Shown: positions 10,870 through 22,874, counted from the stretch's first letter. The stretch: 64,000 bases of DNA from Heracleum sosnowskyi (GCA_030848705.1 CM061235.1:133431228-133495227), one strand, 5' to 3'. Numbers and translations: made by a program. The notes: generated by a model from the sequence alone, not told the origin.

Positions 10870-11143
10870 CCTATAAATATAGATATTTGTAGGAGTTTTG
10901 AAGTATTGCAAAAGTTAGAGAGTTGTGTGCGATACACAAGAGAGAGCTTTTGTAATCAAGGTGAGGTGATTGTATTCAAGAGCGTTGAGTGAGGGAGCGA
11001 CTCCAATCTTGTAATACATTCATAGTGGATTTGTGGTTTTACCCTCCCTTGAGGGGTTTCCACGTTAAATTGTTGTGTTCTTTACTTTCGTGTTTGTTAT
11101 TGTGTTTGATTAACGCTGATCTATAGTGGATGCGATCCTAACA
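10870..11143 (+). repeat. copia 3' LTR, right part
   Basis: It begins with the hAT target duplication CCTATAAA and continues as in the 5' LTR to GATCCTAACA. It is followed by the copia target duplication AATAG and the rest of peptide exon 2. Confidence 0.92.
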
Positions 11144-11322
11144 AATAGTGCCAAAGGCAATGCTACTTGTCTATATTTATGTGATCACGTATACCATTGT
11201 CCTGGTGGTTTATGTTACTGTGGGCCAAGTAATACTTGTCATATCACTTGTTAAAACCCATAAATATTTTACCGTTTTTTATTAATTAAATAAATTGTAT
11301 CGTTCTTTGCATCTTAAATATA

Positions 11323-12088
11323 TTAGCTTATAGTCCGTGCGAAGCACGGGTTACTTTCAATTTTTTTATTATTTCAATAATTTAAAATAATATTTGTCTC
11401 TTTTATCTTTGTAATAATATTAAAATATAATATAATAATAAGTGATCAATACGGTTTAAATGTTAAATTTAATACGTTGTTGGTAGAAATTGAACCTTAA
11501 ACTTATGTATATAACAAATTTTAATATTGTATTGAATTGAGTTTAATATTGTATCAAATTATAAAGTTTTGTATAGAAATTTGTAATTTTTTTTGAACAA
11601 ATACTTTTTTTTGAAAAAATACGGGTTTTCAGTTTTTTTTTTAAATACAAATTTTCAATCTAATGCAATTGGATGGAACCTTAAATGTAACTTCAATTAT
11701 TTTTCAGAAAAACATAAAAAAAGTTGCATCTGTTTGTTTCTTATTACAAATCATAAAAAAGTTTTATTTGGTTACTTCAGGTTACCAATCGTATCTTTGC
11801 AAATATTTTTAAAAGATATTAAAGCTACAAATAAGTACAAAGAAAATGGGTTTGTTAATAAGAGCTTGATGCTCCTAACAGTACCTACTCACATAAGTTA
11901 GGTGAATACAAATGGTTTTTTTTCATAGGAATACATAAGGGTACTTTGATAGTTGCATTCTTAACCCTCTTACTCTTATATTATATAATAAGATATAATA
12001 AGATACAATTGGCGTGAAACATATCTTATTCAGCATTTTGGTTATATGCCGTCAAATGAAGAGTCTATTAAATTTTAAGATATATAGT
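11323..12088 (-). mobile_element. Probable small Helitron, unit 2 copy
   Basis: The 3' end on the minus strand keeps the hairpin AACCCGTGC..GCACGG followed by CTATAAGCTAA and T. The 5' TC end is changed (AGT instead of AGA on the plus strand at 12086-12088). Confidence 0.45.
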
Positions 12089-13108
12089 TGATAATCGCTA
12101 AATTTAATATTAAAAATTCTATTTGGTTATTAATAAAATTATATTCAAATATTAAAAAAGTGTATTTTAATGATTTAAATAAAAAATTAAATATTAAAAA
12201 GTGCAACTGATCTAAATCAAGGGTGTGAATATATCACTTCCAAAAATTTATTATTTATTATATTCACACAGCCTCATTACTATTTTGACTATATCTTACC
12301 TTATAAAAATCAAATTTGGCCGATTTCACAGCGCACGCGAAAATAAAAAAATAATTTTAATTTGATGATGATTTACCAATTATTATCTAACTAAAAATAC
12401 TCGAAAACTGAAAAAGAAAATAAAATTACAAATTTTTACATTGTTCAACATCGAGAATCTACTCATATTTGCTTTATGTTAATAAAATGCACTTTTTAGG
12501 ATTTAATTATAATCCTACTAAAATGAAAATATACCTTTTACTATAAGATGCAACGATTCTCATTCGTCCACTTTAAAAGCAACGATCCTTATTAATTTAA
12601 CGAAACAGAGACGGTGATTACCAAAATTTCAGATAAGATCCCTTCACTTATTATATATAAAGTATAAAATACGTGTAATTTACATTTTTTTTCTTGCTAA
12701 AAAAATGTCATCCTTCTAAATAGAACCGCATTCTTTGAATATCCATGAAAGATAAGATTTAAGTAACATTTCCGTCTAAAAAGATTAAAATCTTTTTGCA
12801 AGTCTAAAAAAATTGTAATTCTTAATACTTGCAACAATTTGATTAGAGGTCTTGAATTGGGGTTTTTGTTTGTTTGAGCAACTGGATCAAGTAGATCCGA
12901 CAATTTGATACACACAAATTAAATGACATGACACGAAATGATACGAAAATTTAGTGTTTGTGGTTATCTTTTGAGTACACGACAGAAAAGTACACGAATA
13001 CGAAAGTACACGGCTTAGATTTTGTGTCCTGGTTGGATTTAGCATTAGGGTAAACGACACGACACGACACGAAGTACACCACATAAATATATTAATTCAT
13101 AAATAATA

Positions 13109-13366
13109 CCCCTCTCTCTCTCATTTCTTTACGGTTTTTTACACTACTTGGCACGCATTGACACACATTTTAAGGCTCCTATAAAGTATAGCTCTACAAC
13201 TTATTTTTAAAACTTTATTTTTCTAAATAAAAATTTAAACATTATATTTTTATTCAATAGAAGAAAAAAATTTAAAATAATTTATCGGAGTATATATTAA
13301 AAGAGGCTTAAAATGCGTGCCGAGTCCCCATCCCCCAATGTAAAGAATTGAGGGGGACGGAAGGAG
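13109..13366. mobile_element. Stowaway-type MITE-a, unit 2-3 spacer
   Basis: TA-flanked copy, left CCCCTCTCTC, right GGGGGACGGAAGGAG. Confidence 0.65.
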
Positions 13367-14136
13367 TAATATTTGTAATAGGTATATGTATATTTATTTA
13401 TAAAATTATAGGTATTTTTATAATTTTATATGTAAATATGATGTAAGTATGCTTAGCAAAAGAAAAAAAATGATGTAATTATATAACTTTTAATATATAT
13501 TTGTAAAAGTTTTGCCTAAAATTTTAACATGTTAATATATTTATTTGTTTATTTTCATTTAATATTACCTGAAACACGATAAAAAAGTAAACGATGACAT
13601 GAAAATACATGAACACGAAAGTACATGAATCCTAAACAAATCATATTTGAGTCGCATTTGTGTATGAATCAGTTCTATTTAGTAGTCAACTTCAGTTTTT
13701 ATGTAATGTATGTTAAGGCATCGACTTGTTTTTATTTATGAATGAATTTCAAGTTTAGCAAAAAAAACAAATACTTGCAACAATCACAATGATATTATTA
13801 AAGTTTAATTTTAATAAATATGGATGAAACATTGGAAATAATCCATGTATGTTGTTGATGAGATTCAAGGATTTCACAATTTATACACGCTGAGATTTGC
13901 AACAAATATATATACATGGAGTTAAGGGACAAAAACCTGTTAATGGTTATTTAATTTAATTTAAATACATCTCATAATATCATCCCCTTACCTTTTTAGA
14001 TCTGTCAATAGCTAAGTTTCGAGGCTTCTGGATAACATTTTATTCTTTACCGAGCTCATTTTAACCATAATATTAAAATTCATAAATTACTGAAGATTGT
14101 CTAGTGAAAACAACCTAATTGGCTACTAAGCATATA

Positions 14137-14403
14137 CTCTTTCCGTCCCATCCATTTCTTTACATTTTTTTTGGGATGTCCCATCCAATTTTTTACATTC
14201 CAATTTTTTTCAAAAATAGTAAAGTTTTATAATATAAAAATTAACTACTTCTTCTGTTCTCTTCCACTTTACTTACTTTATAACTTAAATATTGACGGGT
14301 TCCACCACTTTATTTATTCTTTTTACTTTTTTACCTATTTTACTTATATTTCTTAGACTCTGTGTCCAACTCAAATGTAAACAATTGAATGGGATGGAGG
14401 GAG
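14137..14403. mobile_element. Stowaway-type MITE-b, unit 2-3 spacer
   Basis: TA-flanked, CTCTTTCCGTCCC..GGGATGGAGGGAG. Confidence 0.7.
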
Positions 14404-14675
14404 TATGACATAAGGAGAAAAATTATAATTTTGTTTTTAGCAACATGTTTTACTGTATACGCTATATGCGTTTCAATTAATTTCCGAATACCATTTCATT
14501 AACGTATATTGATTTTCTTATGTCTAATTACATAAATTAAAGTATCCTTTTATTAACGTTTATAGTTTACTTTTGTATTTAAGGTTGTGTAATTATTTCA
14601 CTGTAACCTCTATTAAAATTAATATTAGCTTTTAATTGTACATTAATTGATATACATATAATTATAATGCATGTG

Positions 14676-14683
14676 TATAAATA
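14676..14683 (+). promoter_or_regulatory. TATA box, peptide gene unit 3
   Basis: TATAAATA, 114 bp upstream of the ATG at 14790, in the conserved promoter block. Confidence 0.7.
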
Positions 14684-15277
14684 GCCATCCTTGGTGGTTC
14701 ATTATTCATAAATCAACAAAGGGTAGTCTTGTCTCTCGTCACAACACAAAAGCAATTATAATTTTATTACTGGTCACATTACAAAAAAAATGGAGAAGAT
14801 CTCAATTATGTTTATCATCTCTTTTGCCTTGATACTTTCTGTTTCTAGTAAGTCAAGTATCACTTTTTTTTTGTCAATTAGTAAGTTTAAGATGAATGTA
14901 CACTATATGATTTTTAAAGACCAGTCGATCGGAAACAATATTATAATGTTATATTGATCACATTTTACTATAAATGTAATAGTAACAAGTTTCATATAAT
15001 ATTATTAAAATATCTTATTATATCATACTTACATGCATTATTTTATTAGGATATTTCTAGTGATATAATTGTAATTTTGACTTTTTCTATTTGTACCATT
15101 TTTTCCTAGTATTGGTTTCTACAAATGGTGTCATACCTTTGAGAATCCTCTAATCTATTATTTATATATCTTATACTGCAACAAAAACTTTGTGAAACAT
15201 TTTATTCAACAACTTGAAATTACATAATTGCCCCTCCAAAGTCAAATGTTATAAAAATGTAAGAAAGTTTTCATATT

Positions 15278-15358
15278 GATGGGAATCGAACCTAAGACAC
15301 TTTAATACTAATTACTAAGAATTTCAAGTCACCAATTTAACCATTGAGCTACTTAGGC
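15278..15358 (-). repeat. tRNA-like segment with Pol III A and B boxes
   Basis: On the minus strand the segment begins GCCTAAGTAGCTCAATGGTT, matching an A box, and ends GGTTCGATTCCC, a perfect B box, about 45 nt apart. It looks like a tRNA relic or the head of a tRNA-derived SINE. The anticodon arm does not fold convincingly and there is no clear tRNA identity, so it is not called a tRNA gene. Confidence 0.5.
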
Positions 15359-16646
15359 TTTTTTGTTGTGGTATAAAACTCATTAGTATGGTAATGTCTT
15401 TCACAAATATTATTTTACACTTTAGTTTTTATTCAAGATTCTTTCATGATAATTTCATTTGTCTGATTATTAATAAAAGTGGTTATTGGTATAAAGTATA
15501 TCCAATAGACACGTATCTCTTTAATTAAATTTAATTATGTTTCTTCCTTTGTATTCACAATTTTAAGACAAAGTACAAATGCATTTTTAGTCACATAATA
15601 TCACTTTTTAGTCCGAGCATCTAATAATACAAAATAGTAATCATTTTGTCTCAACTATGTTCATACATATCAGATAATATAAGTAATAATATAAGCACCT
15701 CTATAGTTGTTACCCTGAATAGAGATGAACGTAATCCGGATTCAGGTCGGATTTTTCGATATCCGATAGGGTCGGGCTTTTTTAAATCGAGACAAATTTC
15801 CTCTAAAATATTTATACCTCTAGATAGGGTCGGGTCAGGAGGGGCCAAATCGGATTTTTACAAATTATTTTAGATATTGATAACTTTAACTTTAACTTTA
15901 ACTTTTTTTTATTTTTTCGGATTTAATTAAAAAATTTAAGCTTTTATCCGAGATTTAATTGAAAATTCTAACTTTTTGGATTGGACTTTTATCCTGATCA
16001 AGACTACGTCCAAATCGAGATTAAATTTGGGTCTATTCGGCTCGAATCGGATCGAGGTTTTGTGAAAAATAGGTGATCGGTTTAAGCCTGCGGGCTAGAT
16101 CCAATTGAGGTGGACTTTTTTTAATCAGATTTTTTCCGAATTTTTTAACCAGTTCGAACAGTTTTTTCCGAATACGAATTTGTGTGCATCTCAATCCCGC
16201 CACCTCATGCATTAAGGACAAGTATACTACTCCGGCCGCTTATAGAGAATTATGGAGACCGGAGAGTATTGGTACTTTCGAAATGGAGCCTTTATTTGAC
16301 ACCTTTAACTAATTCCTATCTGATTATTAATTAGCTTATAAAACTAATCATCAAATACATTCAACTAAGAACAAAATCTTCTTCGGACTAATACCAAACC
16401 GATCTTCTTTGCATAAGTATATTCACAACTGTACAATTACTGCATTCATCGTGTCTGCAGGGAGACCCTTTTTAAAACGGGCAAAATGATATGCATTCGT
16501 TTAAATGGTATATCCACATATACTAATACAACTTATATTTCTACACTTTTACTCTATTATACACACCGATCAAATATTACAACATCCACTTAACGGCTAA
16601 CCCATGAACTACAAACAGGTAAATGGAGTGCCAATGTTCCCCCAAT

Positions 16647-17394
16647 CGAGAGAGAGAGATCAAAATATAGATCCAAAACAAAAGTTGAGAAGAAAAAGTG
16701 GAGGAGACGGGGAAAAAGGAAAGAAAAGCCAAAGAGACAGTAAAAGAGGGATAAAAAGGATAAGAGAGGGGTCTCCAAAGAGTGACGCCGAAAATAGAAG
16801 GCAACCAACACCGTAGGAGGAGGCATGAGAGAGAGAGAGAGACAAATAACATAAATAAATTAACCCCAAAAAAAGCACAAACTCGACAATATCGATAAAG
16901 AATAATTTGTCACTGCCAGCTCAAACAACAACTCATGACAAATATTTACTTTATGAGCATACCAACCCCAAGTGCATTTACCTGCACAAAGCCTACAAAT
17001 TTGGTTCAAGCATTCCATCAAACACATAATACACACTCTAAATAAACATAAACTAAACAGTCAAAGAATGCATTTGAGTAAACAATTATGACGCACACTA
17101 AATAAACAAAGCATAACATGCATTTCAGTAAATGTGTTTTAATAGATTACGTCTTCCTAAGGATCATCACATAAGAGAGGGGTCTCTAGAGAGTGACACC
17201 GAAAATAGAAGGCAGCCACCATTGGAGGGGGCATGAAAGGAGAGAGAGCGATCAAAATACAGATCCTAAACAAAAGTTGAGAAGAAAAAGTGGAGGAGAC
17301 GGAGAGAAAGGAAATAAAAGCCAAAGAGACAGTAAAAGAGGGATACGAAGGATAAGTGGGGGGTCCAAAGAGTGACGTCGAAAATAGAAGGCAG
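16647..17394. repeat. Purine-rich direct repeats inside the Helitron
   Basis: A block of about 160 bp (16647-16806) recurs at 17240-17394 with small changes. A third partial copy covering its last 50 bp is at 17171-17220. They share GTTGAGAAGAAAAAGTGGAG and CGAAAATAGAAGGCA. On the minus strand the block is CT-rich, like a plant 5' UTR, and may be a captured gene leader. No conserved protein was recognised. Confidence 0.65.
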
Positions 17395-18175
17395 AGAGGG
17401 GGATATTTCAGGATGGGGTGGAGAATGCAATAATTTTTAAATGAACTAAGAATTTCAATGAGTCAATTTATTCAATGCGAAATGATAATTATACTCTCAA
17501 ATTTCGAAATGACATTTTAATCTATATTATAATTATCTCATATCAATATATCTGTAACTCATAAAATACGTTGAAATTAATAAAACTTACGCAATATTCT
17601 AGAACATGCCCGTGCCTCGCATGGGCTATAAAGCTAGTTACAATTAACATTTGAAAAAAATTGCAAATAAAAAATAAAAGATAGTAAAGATTAGATCTTT
17701 GACGAATAATATACTAAATTGCTTGCTGTTCCAGTGGAAGAAAGTCAAATTGAATTTATCTTTGATCTTTATTTTAAAATATTTAATCATGATGGTTAAA
17801 GAATTTCTTACTTTGATAGATAATAACACAAGGGTAGGATTGAGAATTTCCCAAATTTACTTGAAAGGCTTGTATTGGTACATCTGCATGGCCTTGTAGG
17901 AGTTAATAATGGTGATTGTTGTGCAGGTTCACGGTGGTAGAAGATCCAGAAGTTGATGCTCCTAACCAAATCATGAATGTTGGTACATGCGAAGGAAATA
18001 GTGCCAAAGGCAATGCTACTTGTCTATATTTATCTGATCACGTATACCATTGTCCTGGTGGTTTATGTTACTGTGGGCCAAGTAATACTTGTCATATCAC
18101 TTGTTAAAACCCATAAATATTTTACCGTTTTTTATTAATTAAATAAATTGTATCGTTCTTTGCATCTTAAATATA

Positions 18176-18907
18176 TTAGCTTATAGTCCGTGCGAAGCAC
18201 GGGTTACTTTCAATTTTTTTTTAATTTCAATAATTTAAAATAATATTTGTCTCTTTTATCTTTGTAATAATATTAAAATATAATATAATAATAAGTGATC
18301 AATACGGTTTAAATGTTAAATTTAATACGTTGTTGGTAGAAATTGAACCTTAAACTTATGTATATAACAAATTTTAATATTGTATCGAATTGAGTTTAAT
18401 ATTGTATCAAATTATAAAGTTTTGTATAGAAATTTGTAATTGTTTTTGTAAAAATACTTTTTAAATTTTTTTTTTTTTTTGCAAAAATACGGGTTTTCAT
18501 TTTTTTTTTAAATACGAATTTTCAATCTAATGCAATTGGATGGAACCTTAAATGTAACTTCAATTATTTTTCAGAAAAACATAAAAAAAGTTGCATCTAT
18601 TTGTTTCTTATTACAAATCATAAAAAAGTTGCATTTGGTTACTTCTGGTTACCAATCGTATCTTTGCAAATATTTTTAAAAGATATTAAAGCTACAAATA
18701 AGTACAAAGAAAATGGGTTTGTTAATAAGAGCTTGATGCTCCTAAGTACCTACATAAGGGTACTTTGATAGTTGCATTCTTATCCCTCTTACTCTTATAT
18801 TTTATAATAAGATATAATAAGATACAATAGGCGTGAAACATATCTTATTCAGCATTTTGGTTATATGCCGTCAAATGAAGAGTCTATTAAATTTTAAGAT
18901 ATATAGT
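18176..18907 (-). mobile_element. Probable small Helitron, unit 3 copy
   Basis: Same hairpin and CTAA end as unit 2; TC end changed. Confidence 0.45.
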
Positions 18908-19929
18908 TGATAATCGCTAAATTTAATATTAAAAATTATATTTGGTTATTAATAAAATTATATTCAAATACTAAAAAAGTGTATTTTAATGATTTAAATA
19001 AAAAATTAAATATTAAAAAGTGCAACTGATCTAAATCAAGGGTGTGAATATATCACTTCCAAAAATTTATTATTTATTATATTCACACAGCCTGTTTACT
19101 ATTTTGACTATATCTTACCTTATAAAAATCAAATTTGGCCGATTTCACAGCGCACACGAAAATAAAAAAATAATTTTAATTTGATGATGATTTAACAATT
19201 ATTATCTAACTAAAAATACTCGAAAACTGAAAAAGAAAATAAAATTACAAATTTTTACATTGTTCAACATCGAGAATCTACTCATATTTGCTTTATGTTA
19301 TTAAAATGCACTTTTTAGGATTTGAATATAATCCTACTAAAATGAAAATATACCTTTTACTATCAGATGCAACGATTCTCATTCGTCCACTTTCAAAGCA
19401 ACGATCCTTATTAATTTAACGAAACAGAGACGGTGATTACCAAAATTTCAGATAAGATCCCTTCACTTATTATATATAAAGTATAAAATACGTGTAATTT
19501 ACATTTGTTTTTCTTGCTAAAAAAATGTCATCCTTCTAAATAGAACCACATTCTTTGAATATCCATGAAAGATAAAATTTAAGTAACATTTCCGTCTAAA
19601 AAGATTAAAATCTTTTTTGCAAGTCTAAAAAAATTGTAATTCTTTATACTTGCAACAATTTGATTAGAGGTCTTGAATTGGGGTTTTTGTTTGTTTGAGC
19701 AACTGGATCAAGTAGATCCGACAATTTGATACACACAAATTAAATGACATGACACCAAATGATACGAAAATTTAGTGTTTGTGTTTATCTTTTGAGTACA
19801 CGACAAAAAAGTACACGAATACGAAAGTACACGACTTAGATTTTGTGTCTTGTTTGGATTTAGCATTAGGGTAAACGACACGACACGACACGAAGTACAC
19901 GACATAAATATATTAATTCATAAATAGTA

Positions 19930-20159
19930 CCCCTCTCTCTCATTTCTTTATTGTTTTTTACACTACTTGGCACGCATTTTAAGGCTCTACAACTTATTTT
20001 TAAAACTTTATTTTTCTAAATAAAAATTTAAACATTATATTTTTATTCAATAGAAGAAAAAAAATTAAAATAATTTATCGGAGTATATATTAAAAGAGCC
20101 TTAAAATACGTGCCGAGTCCCCATCCCCTAATGTAAAGAATTGAGGGGGACGGAAGGAG
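19930..20159. mobile_element. Stowaway-type MITE-a, unit 3-4 spacer
   Basis: TA-flanked; right end GGGGGACGGAAGGAG. Confidence 0.65.
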
Positions 20160-20932
20160 TAATATTTGTAATAGGTATATGTATATTTATTTATAAAATT
20201 ATAGGTATTTTTATAATTTTATATGTAAATATGATGTAAGTATGCTTAGCAAAAGAAAAAAATGATGTAATTATATAACTTTTAATATATATTTGTAAAA
20301 GTTTTTCCTACAATTTTAACATTTTAATATATTTATTTGTTTATTTTCATTTAATATTACCTGAAACACGATAAAAAAGTAAACGATGACACGAAAATAC
20401 ATGAACACGAAAGTACATGAATCCTAAACAAATCATATTTGAGTCGCATTTGTGTATGAATCAGTTCTATTTAGTAGTCAACTTCAGTTTTTATGTAATG
20501 TATGTTAAGGCATCGACTTGTTTTTATTTATGAATGAATTTCAAGTTTAGCAAAAAAACAAAATACTTGCAACAATCACAATAATATTATTAAAGTTTAA
20601 TTTTAATAAATATGGATGAAACCTTGGAAATAATCCATGTATGTTGTTGATGAGATTCAAGGATTTCACAATTTCTACACGCTGCAGAGATTTGCAACAA
20701 ATATATATACATGGGGTCAAGGGACAAAAACCTGTTAATGGTTATTTAATTTAATTTAAATACATCTCATAATATCATCCCCTTACCTTTTTAGATCTGT
20801 CAATAGCTAAATTTCGAGGCTTTTGGATAACATTTAATTCTTTACCGAGCTCATTTTAACCATAATATTTAAATTCATAAATTACTTAAGATTGTATAGT
20901 GATAATCAACCTAATTGGCTACTAAGCATATA

Positions 20933-21200
20933 CTCTTTCCGTCCCATCCATTTCTTTACATTGTTTTTTGGGATGTACCGTCCAATTCTTTACATTCAAT
21001 TTTTTTTCAAAAATAGTAAAGTTTTATAATATAAAAATTAACTACTTCTTCTGTTCTCTTCCACTTTACTTACTTTATAACTTAAATATTGACGGGTTCC
21101 ACCACTTTATTTATTCTTTTTACTTTTTTACCTATTTTACTTATATTTCTTAGACTCTGTGTCCAACTCAAATGTAAACAATTGAACGGGATGGAGGGAG
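20933..21200. mobile_element. Stowaway-type MITE-b, unit 3-4 spacer
   Basis: TA-flanked, CTCTTTCCGTCCC..GGGATGGAGGGAG. Confidence 0.7.
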
Positions 21201-21472
21201 TATTACATAAGGAGAAAAATTATAATTTTGTTTTTAGCAACATGTTTTACTGTATACGCTATATGCGTTTCAATTAATTTCCGAATACCATTTCATTAAC
21301 GTATATTGATTTTCTTATGTCTAATTACATAAATTAAAGTATCCTTTTATTAACGTATATAGTTTACTTTTGTATTTAAGGTTGTGTAATTATTTCACTG
21401 TAACCTCTATTAAAATTAATATTAGCTTTTAATTGTACATTAATTGATATACATATAATTATAATGCATGTG

Positions 21473-21480
21473 TATAAATA
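21473..21480 (+). promoter_or_regulatory. TATA box, peptide gene unit 4
   Basis: TATAAATA, 114 bp upstream of the ATG at 21587. Confidence 0.7.
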
Positions 21481-21586
21481 GCCATCCTTGGTGGTTCATT
21501 ATTCATAAATCAACAAAGGGTAGTCTAGTCTCTCGTCACAACACAAAAGCAATTATAATTTTATTACTCGTCACATTACAAAAAAA

Positions 21587-22440
21587 ATGGAGAAGATCTC
21601 AATTATGTTTATCATCTCTTTTGCCTTGATACTTTCTGTTTCTAGTAAGTCCAGTATCACTTTTTTTTTTGTCAATTAGTAAGTTTAAGATGAATGTACA
21701 CTATATGATTTTTAAAGACCAGTCGATCGAAAACAATATTATAATGTTATATTGATCACATTTTACTATAAATGTAATAGTAACAAGTTTCATATAATAT
21801 TATTAAAATATCTTATTATATCATACTTACATGCATTATTTTATTAGGATATTTCTAGTGATATAATTGTAATTTTCACTTTTTCTATTTTTACCATTTT
21901 TTCATAGTATTGGTTTCTACAAATGGTGTCATACCTTTGAGAATCCTCTAATTACAATTAACATTTGAAAAAAATTGCAAATAAAAAATAAAAGATACTA
22001 AAGATTAGATCTTGACGAATAATATACTAAATTGCTTGCTGTTCCAGGAGTGGAAGAAAGTCAAATTGAATTTATCTTTGATCTTTATTTTAAAATATTT
22101 AATCATGATGGTTAAAGAATTTCTTACTTTGATAGATAATAACACAATGGTAGGATTGAGAATTTCCCAAATTTATTTGAAAGGCTTGTATTGGTACATC
22201 TGCATGGCCTTGTAGTTTTGAGTTAATAATGGTGATTGTTGTGCAGGTTCACGATGGTCAGACAAGGTGGTAGAAGATCCAGAAGTTGGTGCTCCTAACC
22301 AAATCATGAATGTTGGTACATGCCAAGGAAATAGTGCCAAAGGAAATGCTACTTGTCTATATTTATGTGATCACGTATACCATTGTCCTGGTGGTTTATG
22401 TTACTGTGGGCTAAGTAATACTTGTCATATCACTTGTTAA
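21587..22440 (+). CDS. Defensin-like secreted cysteine-rich peptide, unit 4 (intact, two exons)
   Basis: Exon 1 21587-21644 (19 codons plus one base), intron 21645-22246 (GTAAGT..TTGTGCAG, 602 nt), exon 2 22247-22440. The product is 83 residues: a hydrophobic signal peptide of about 20 residues, then a mature peptide of about 63 with all eight cysteines in the family spacing. It differs from the other intact copies by N in GAPNQ and by L for P after the sixth cysteine (CGLSNTC); the residue after the first cysteine is Q. The start was chosen because it opens a good signal peptide and sits in AAAAATGGAG. Expected to be secreted and disulfide-bonded; target unknown. Its downstream neighbour region is cut by retrotransposon A 434 bp after the stop, so the 3' UTR should be complete. 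Confidence 0.85.
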
Positions 22441-22874
22441 AACCCATAAATATTTTACCGTTTTTATTAATTAAATAAATTGTATCGTTCTTTGCATTTT
22501 AAATATATTAGCTTATAGTCCGTGCGAAGCACGGTTACTTTCATTTTTTTTATTATTTCAATAATTTAAAATAATATTTGTCTCTTTTATCTTTGTAATA
22601 ATATTAAAATATAATATAATAATAAGTGATCAATACGGTTTAAATGTTAAATTTAATATGTTGTTGGTAGAAATTGAACCTTAAACTTATGTATATAACA
22701 AATTTTAATATTGTATCGAATTGAGTTTAATATTGTATCAAATTATAAAGTTTTGTATAGAAATTTGTAATTTGTTTTGTAAAAATACTTTTTTAATTTT
22801 TTTTTTTTCAAAAATACGGCTTTTCAGTTTTTTTTTTAAATACGATTTTTCAATCTAATGCAATTGGATGAAAC
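22441..22874. repeat. Truncated spacer after unit 4
   Basis: First 434 bp of the spacer, including the hairpin end of the Helitron-like insert (from 22508). It stops abruptly at retrotransposon A within GCAATTGGATGAAAC. The following 2.75 kb of the unit are absent from the window. Confidence 0.75.

Larger units (their letters stand above)
4928..11143 (+). mobile_element. Ty1/copia LTR retrotransposon, gag-protease only, with nested hAT
   Basis: The element is bounded by LTRs beginning TGTTGGGGTCCGCC and ending GATCCTAACA, with a 5-bp target duplication AATAG (4923-4927 and 11144-11148) in exon 2 of unit 2. Without the nested hAT it is about 2.5 kb. It has a tRNA-Met-like primer site, a gag and a protease region, then passes almost directly to a purine tract and the 3' LTR. 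Integrase, reverse transcriptase and RNase H are missing, so it must have moved, if at all, with proteins from a full relative. Confidence 0.93.
4180..11254 (+). pseudogene. Defensin-like peptide gene, unit 2: nonsense codon and split by nested transposons
   Basis: Exon 1 (4180-4237) encodes the signal peptide (MEKISVMF.., with V where most copies have I). The intron is 4238-4839 (GTAAGT..TGCAG). Exon 2 starts at 4840 but is interrupted after 4927 by a copia element, and its remaining 106 bp resume at 11149-11254 with TAA at the end. The first conserved cysteine codon is followed by TAA (4917-4919) where intact copies have GAA or CAA, so the gene is dead even without the insertion. The exon 2 sequence past the insertion still keeps the other seven cysteine codons. 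TATA box, start context (AAAAATGGAG) and splice sites are unchanged, so a truncated transcript may still be made. Confidence 0.85.
11255..14675. repeat. Array spacer, unit 2 to unit 3
   Basis: Copy of the 707-4065 spacer, collinear over its length: Helitron-like insert, CGACA repeats, MITE-a, MITE-b, promoter region. No gene seen. Confidence 0.75.
15154..17637 (+). mobile_element. Helitron in the intron of unit 3
   Basis: A 2484-bp insert starting TCTATTATTTATAT and ending with the hairpin GCCCGTGC-ctc-GCATGGGC followed by TATAAAGCTAG. It lies exactly between A and T of the intron sequence CTAA/TTACAATT, which is uninterrupted in the other copies. No Rep/helicase is encoded, so it is non-autonomous. 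Inside are a tRNA-like segment (15278-15358) and purine-rich direct repeats (16647-17394). The rest is AT-rich and non-coding. Confidence 0.88.
14790..18107 (+). pseudogene. Defensin-like peptide gene, unit 3: 13-bp deletion, lost cysteine, Helitron in intron
   Basis: Exon 1 (14790-14847) encodes an intact signal peptide. The intron (14848-17926) is 3.1 kb instead of 0.6 kb because of a Helitron. Exon 2 (17927-18107) lacks 13 bp present in intact copies. The deletion lies between two GGTGG repeats and brings a TAG into frame at 17938-17940, 24 codons into the protein. Further on, the third conserved cysteine codon is TCT (Ser) at 18033-18035. A frame opening upstream of the acceptor could restore the C-terminal half but would lack a signal peptide. 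The gene is judged inactive. The promoter and splice signals remain. Confidence 0.85.
18108..21472. repeat. Array spacer, unit 3 to unit 4
   Basis: Collinear copy of the spacer; no gene. MITE-a is shorter here by about 25 bp than in the unit 2-3 copy. Confidence 0.75.

Noticed and set aside
15278..15358. A working tRNA gene
   Set aside because: A and B boxes are present, but no acceptor-stem pairing or standard anticodon loop could be found; more likely a tRNA-derived relic.
16577..16878. Overlapping frames in several phases within the Helitron
   Set aside because: Low-complexity GA/CT-rich DNA opens many frames at once; no domain or conserved codon pattern between the repeat copies.
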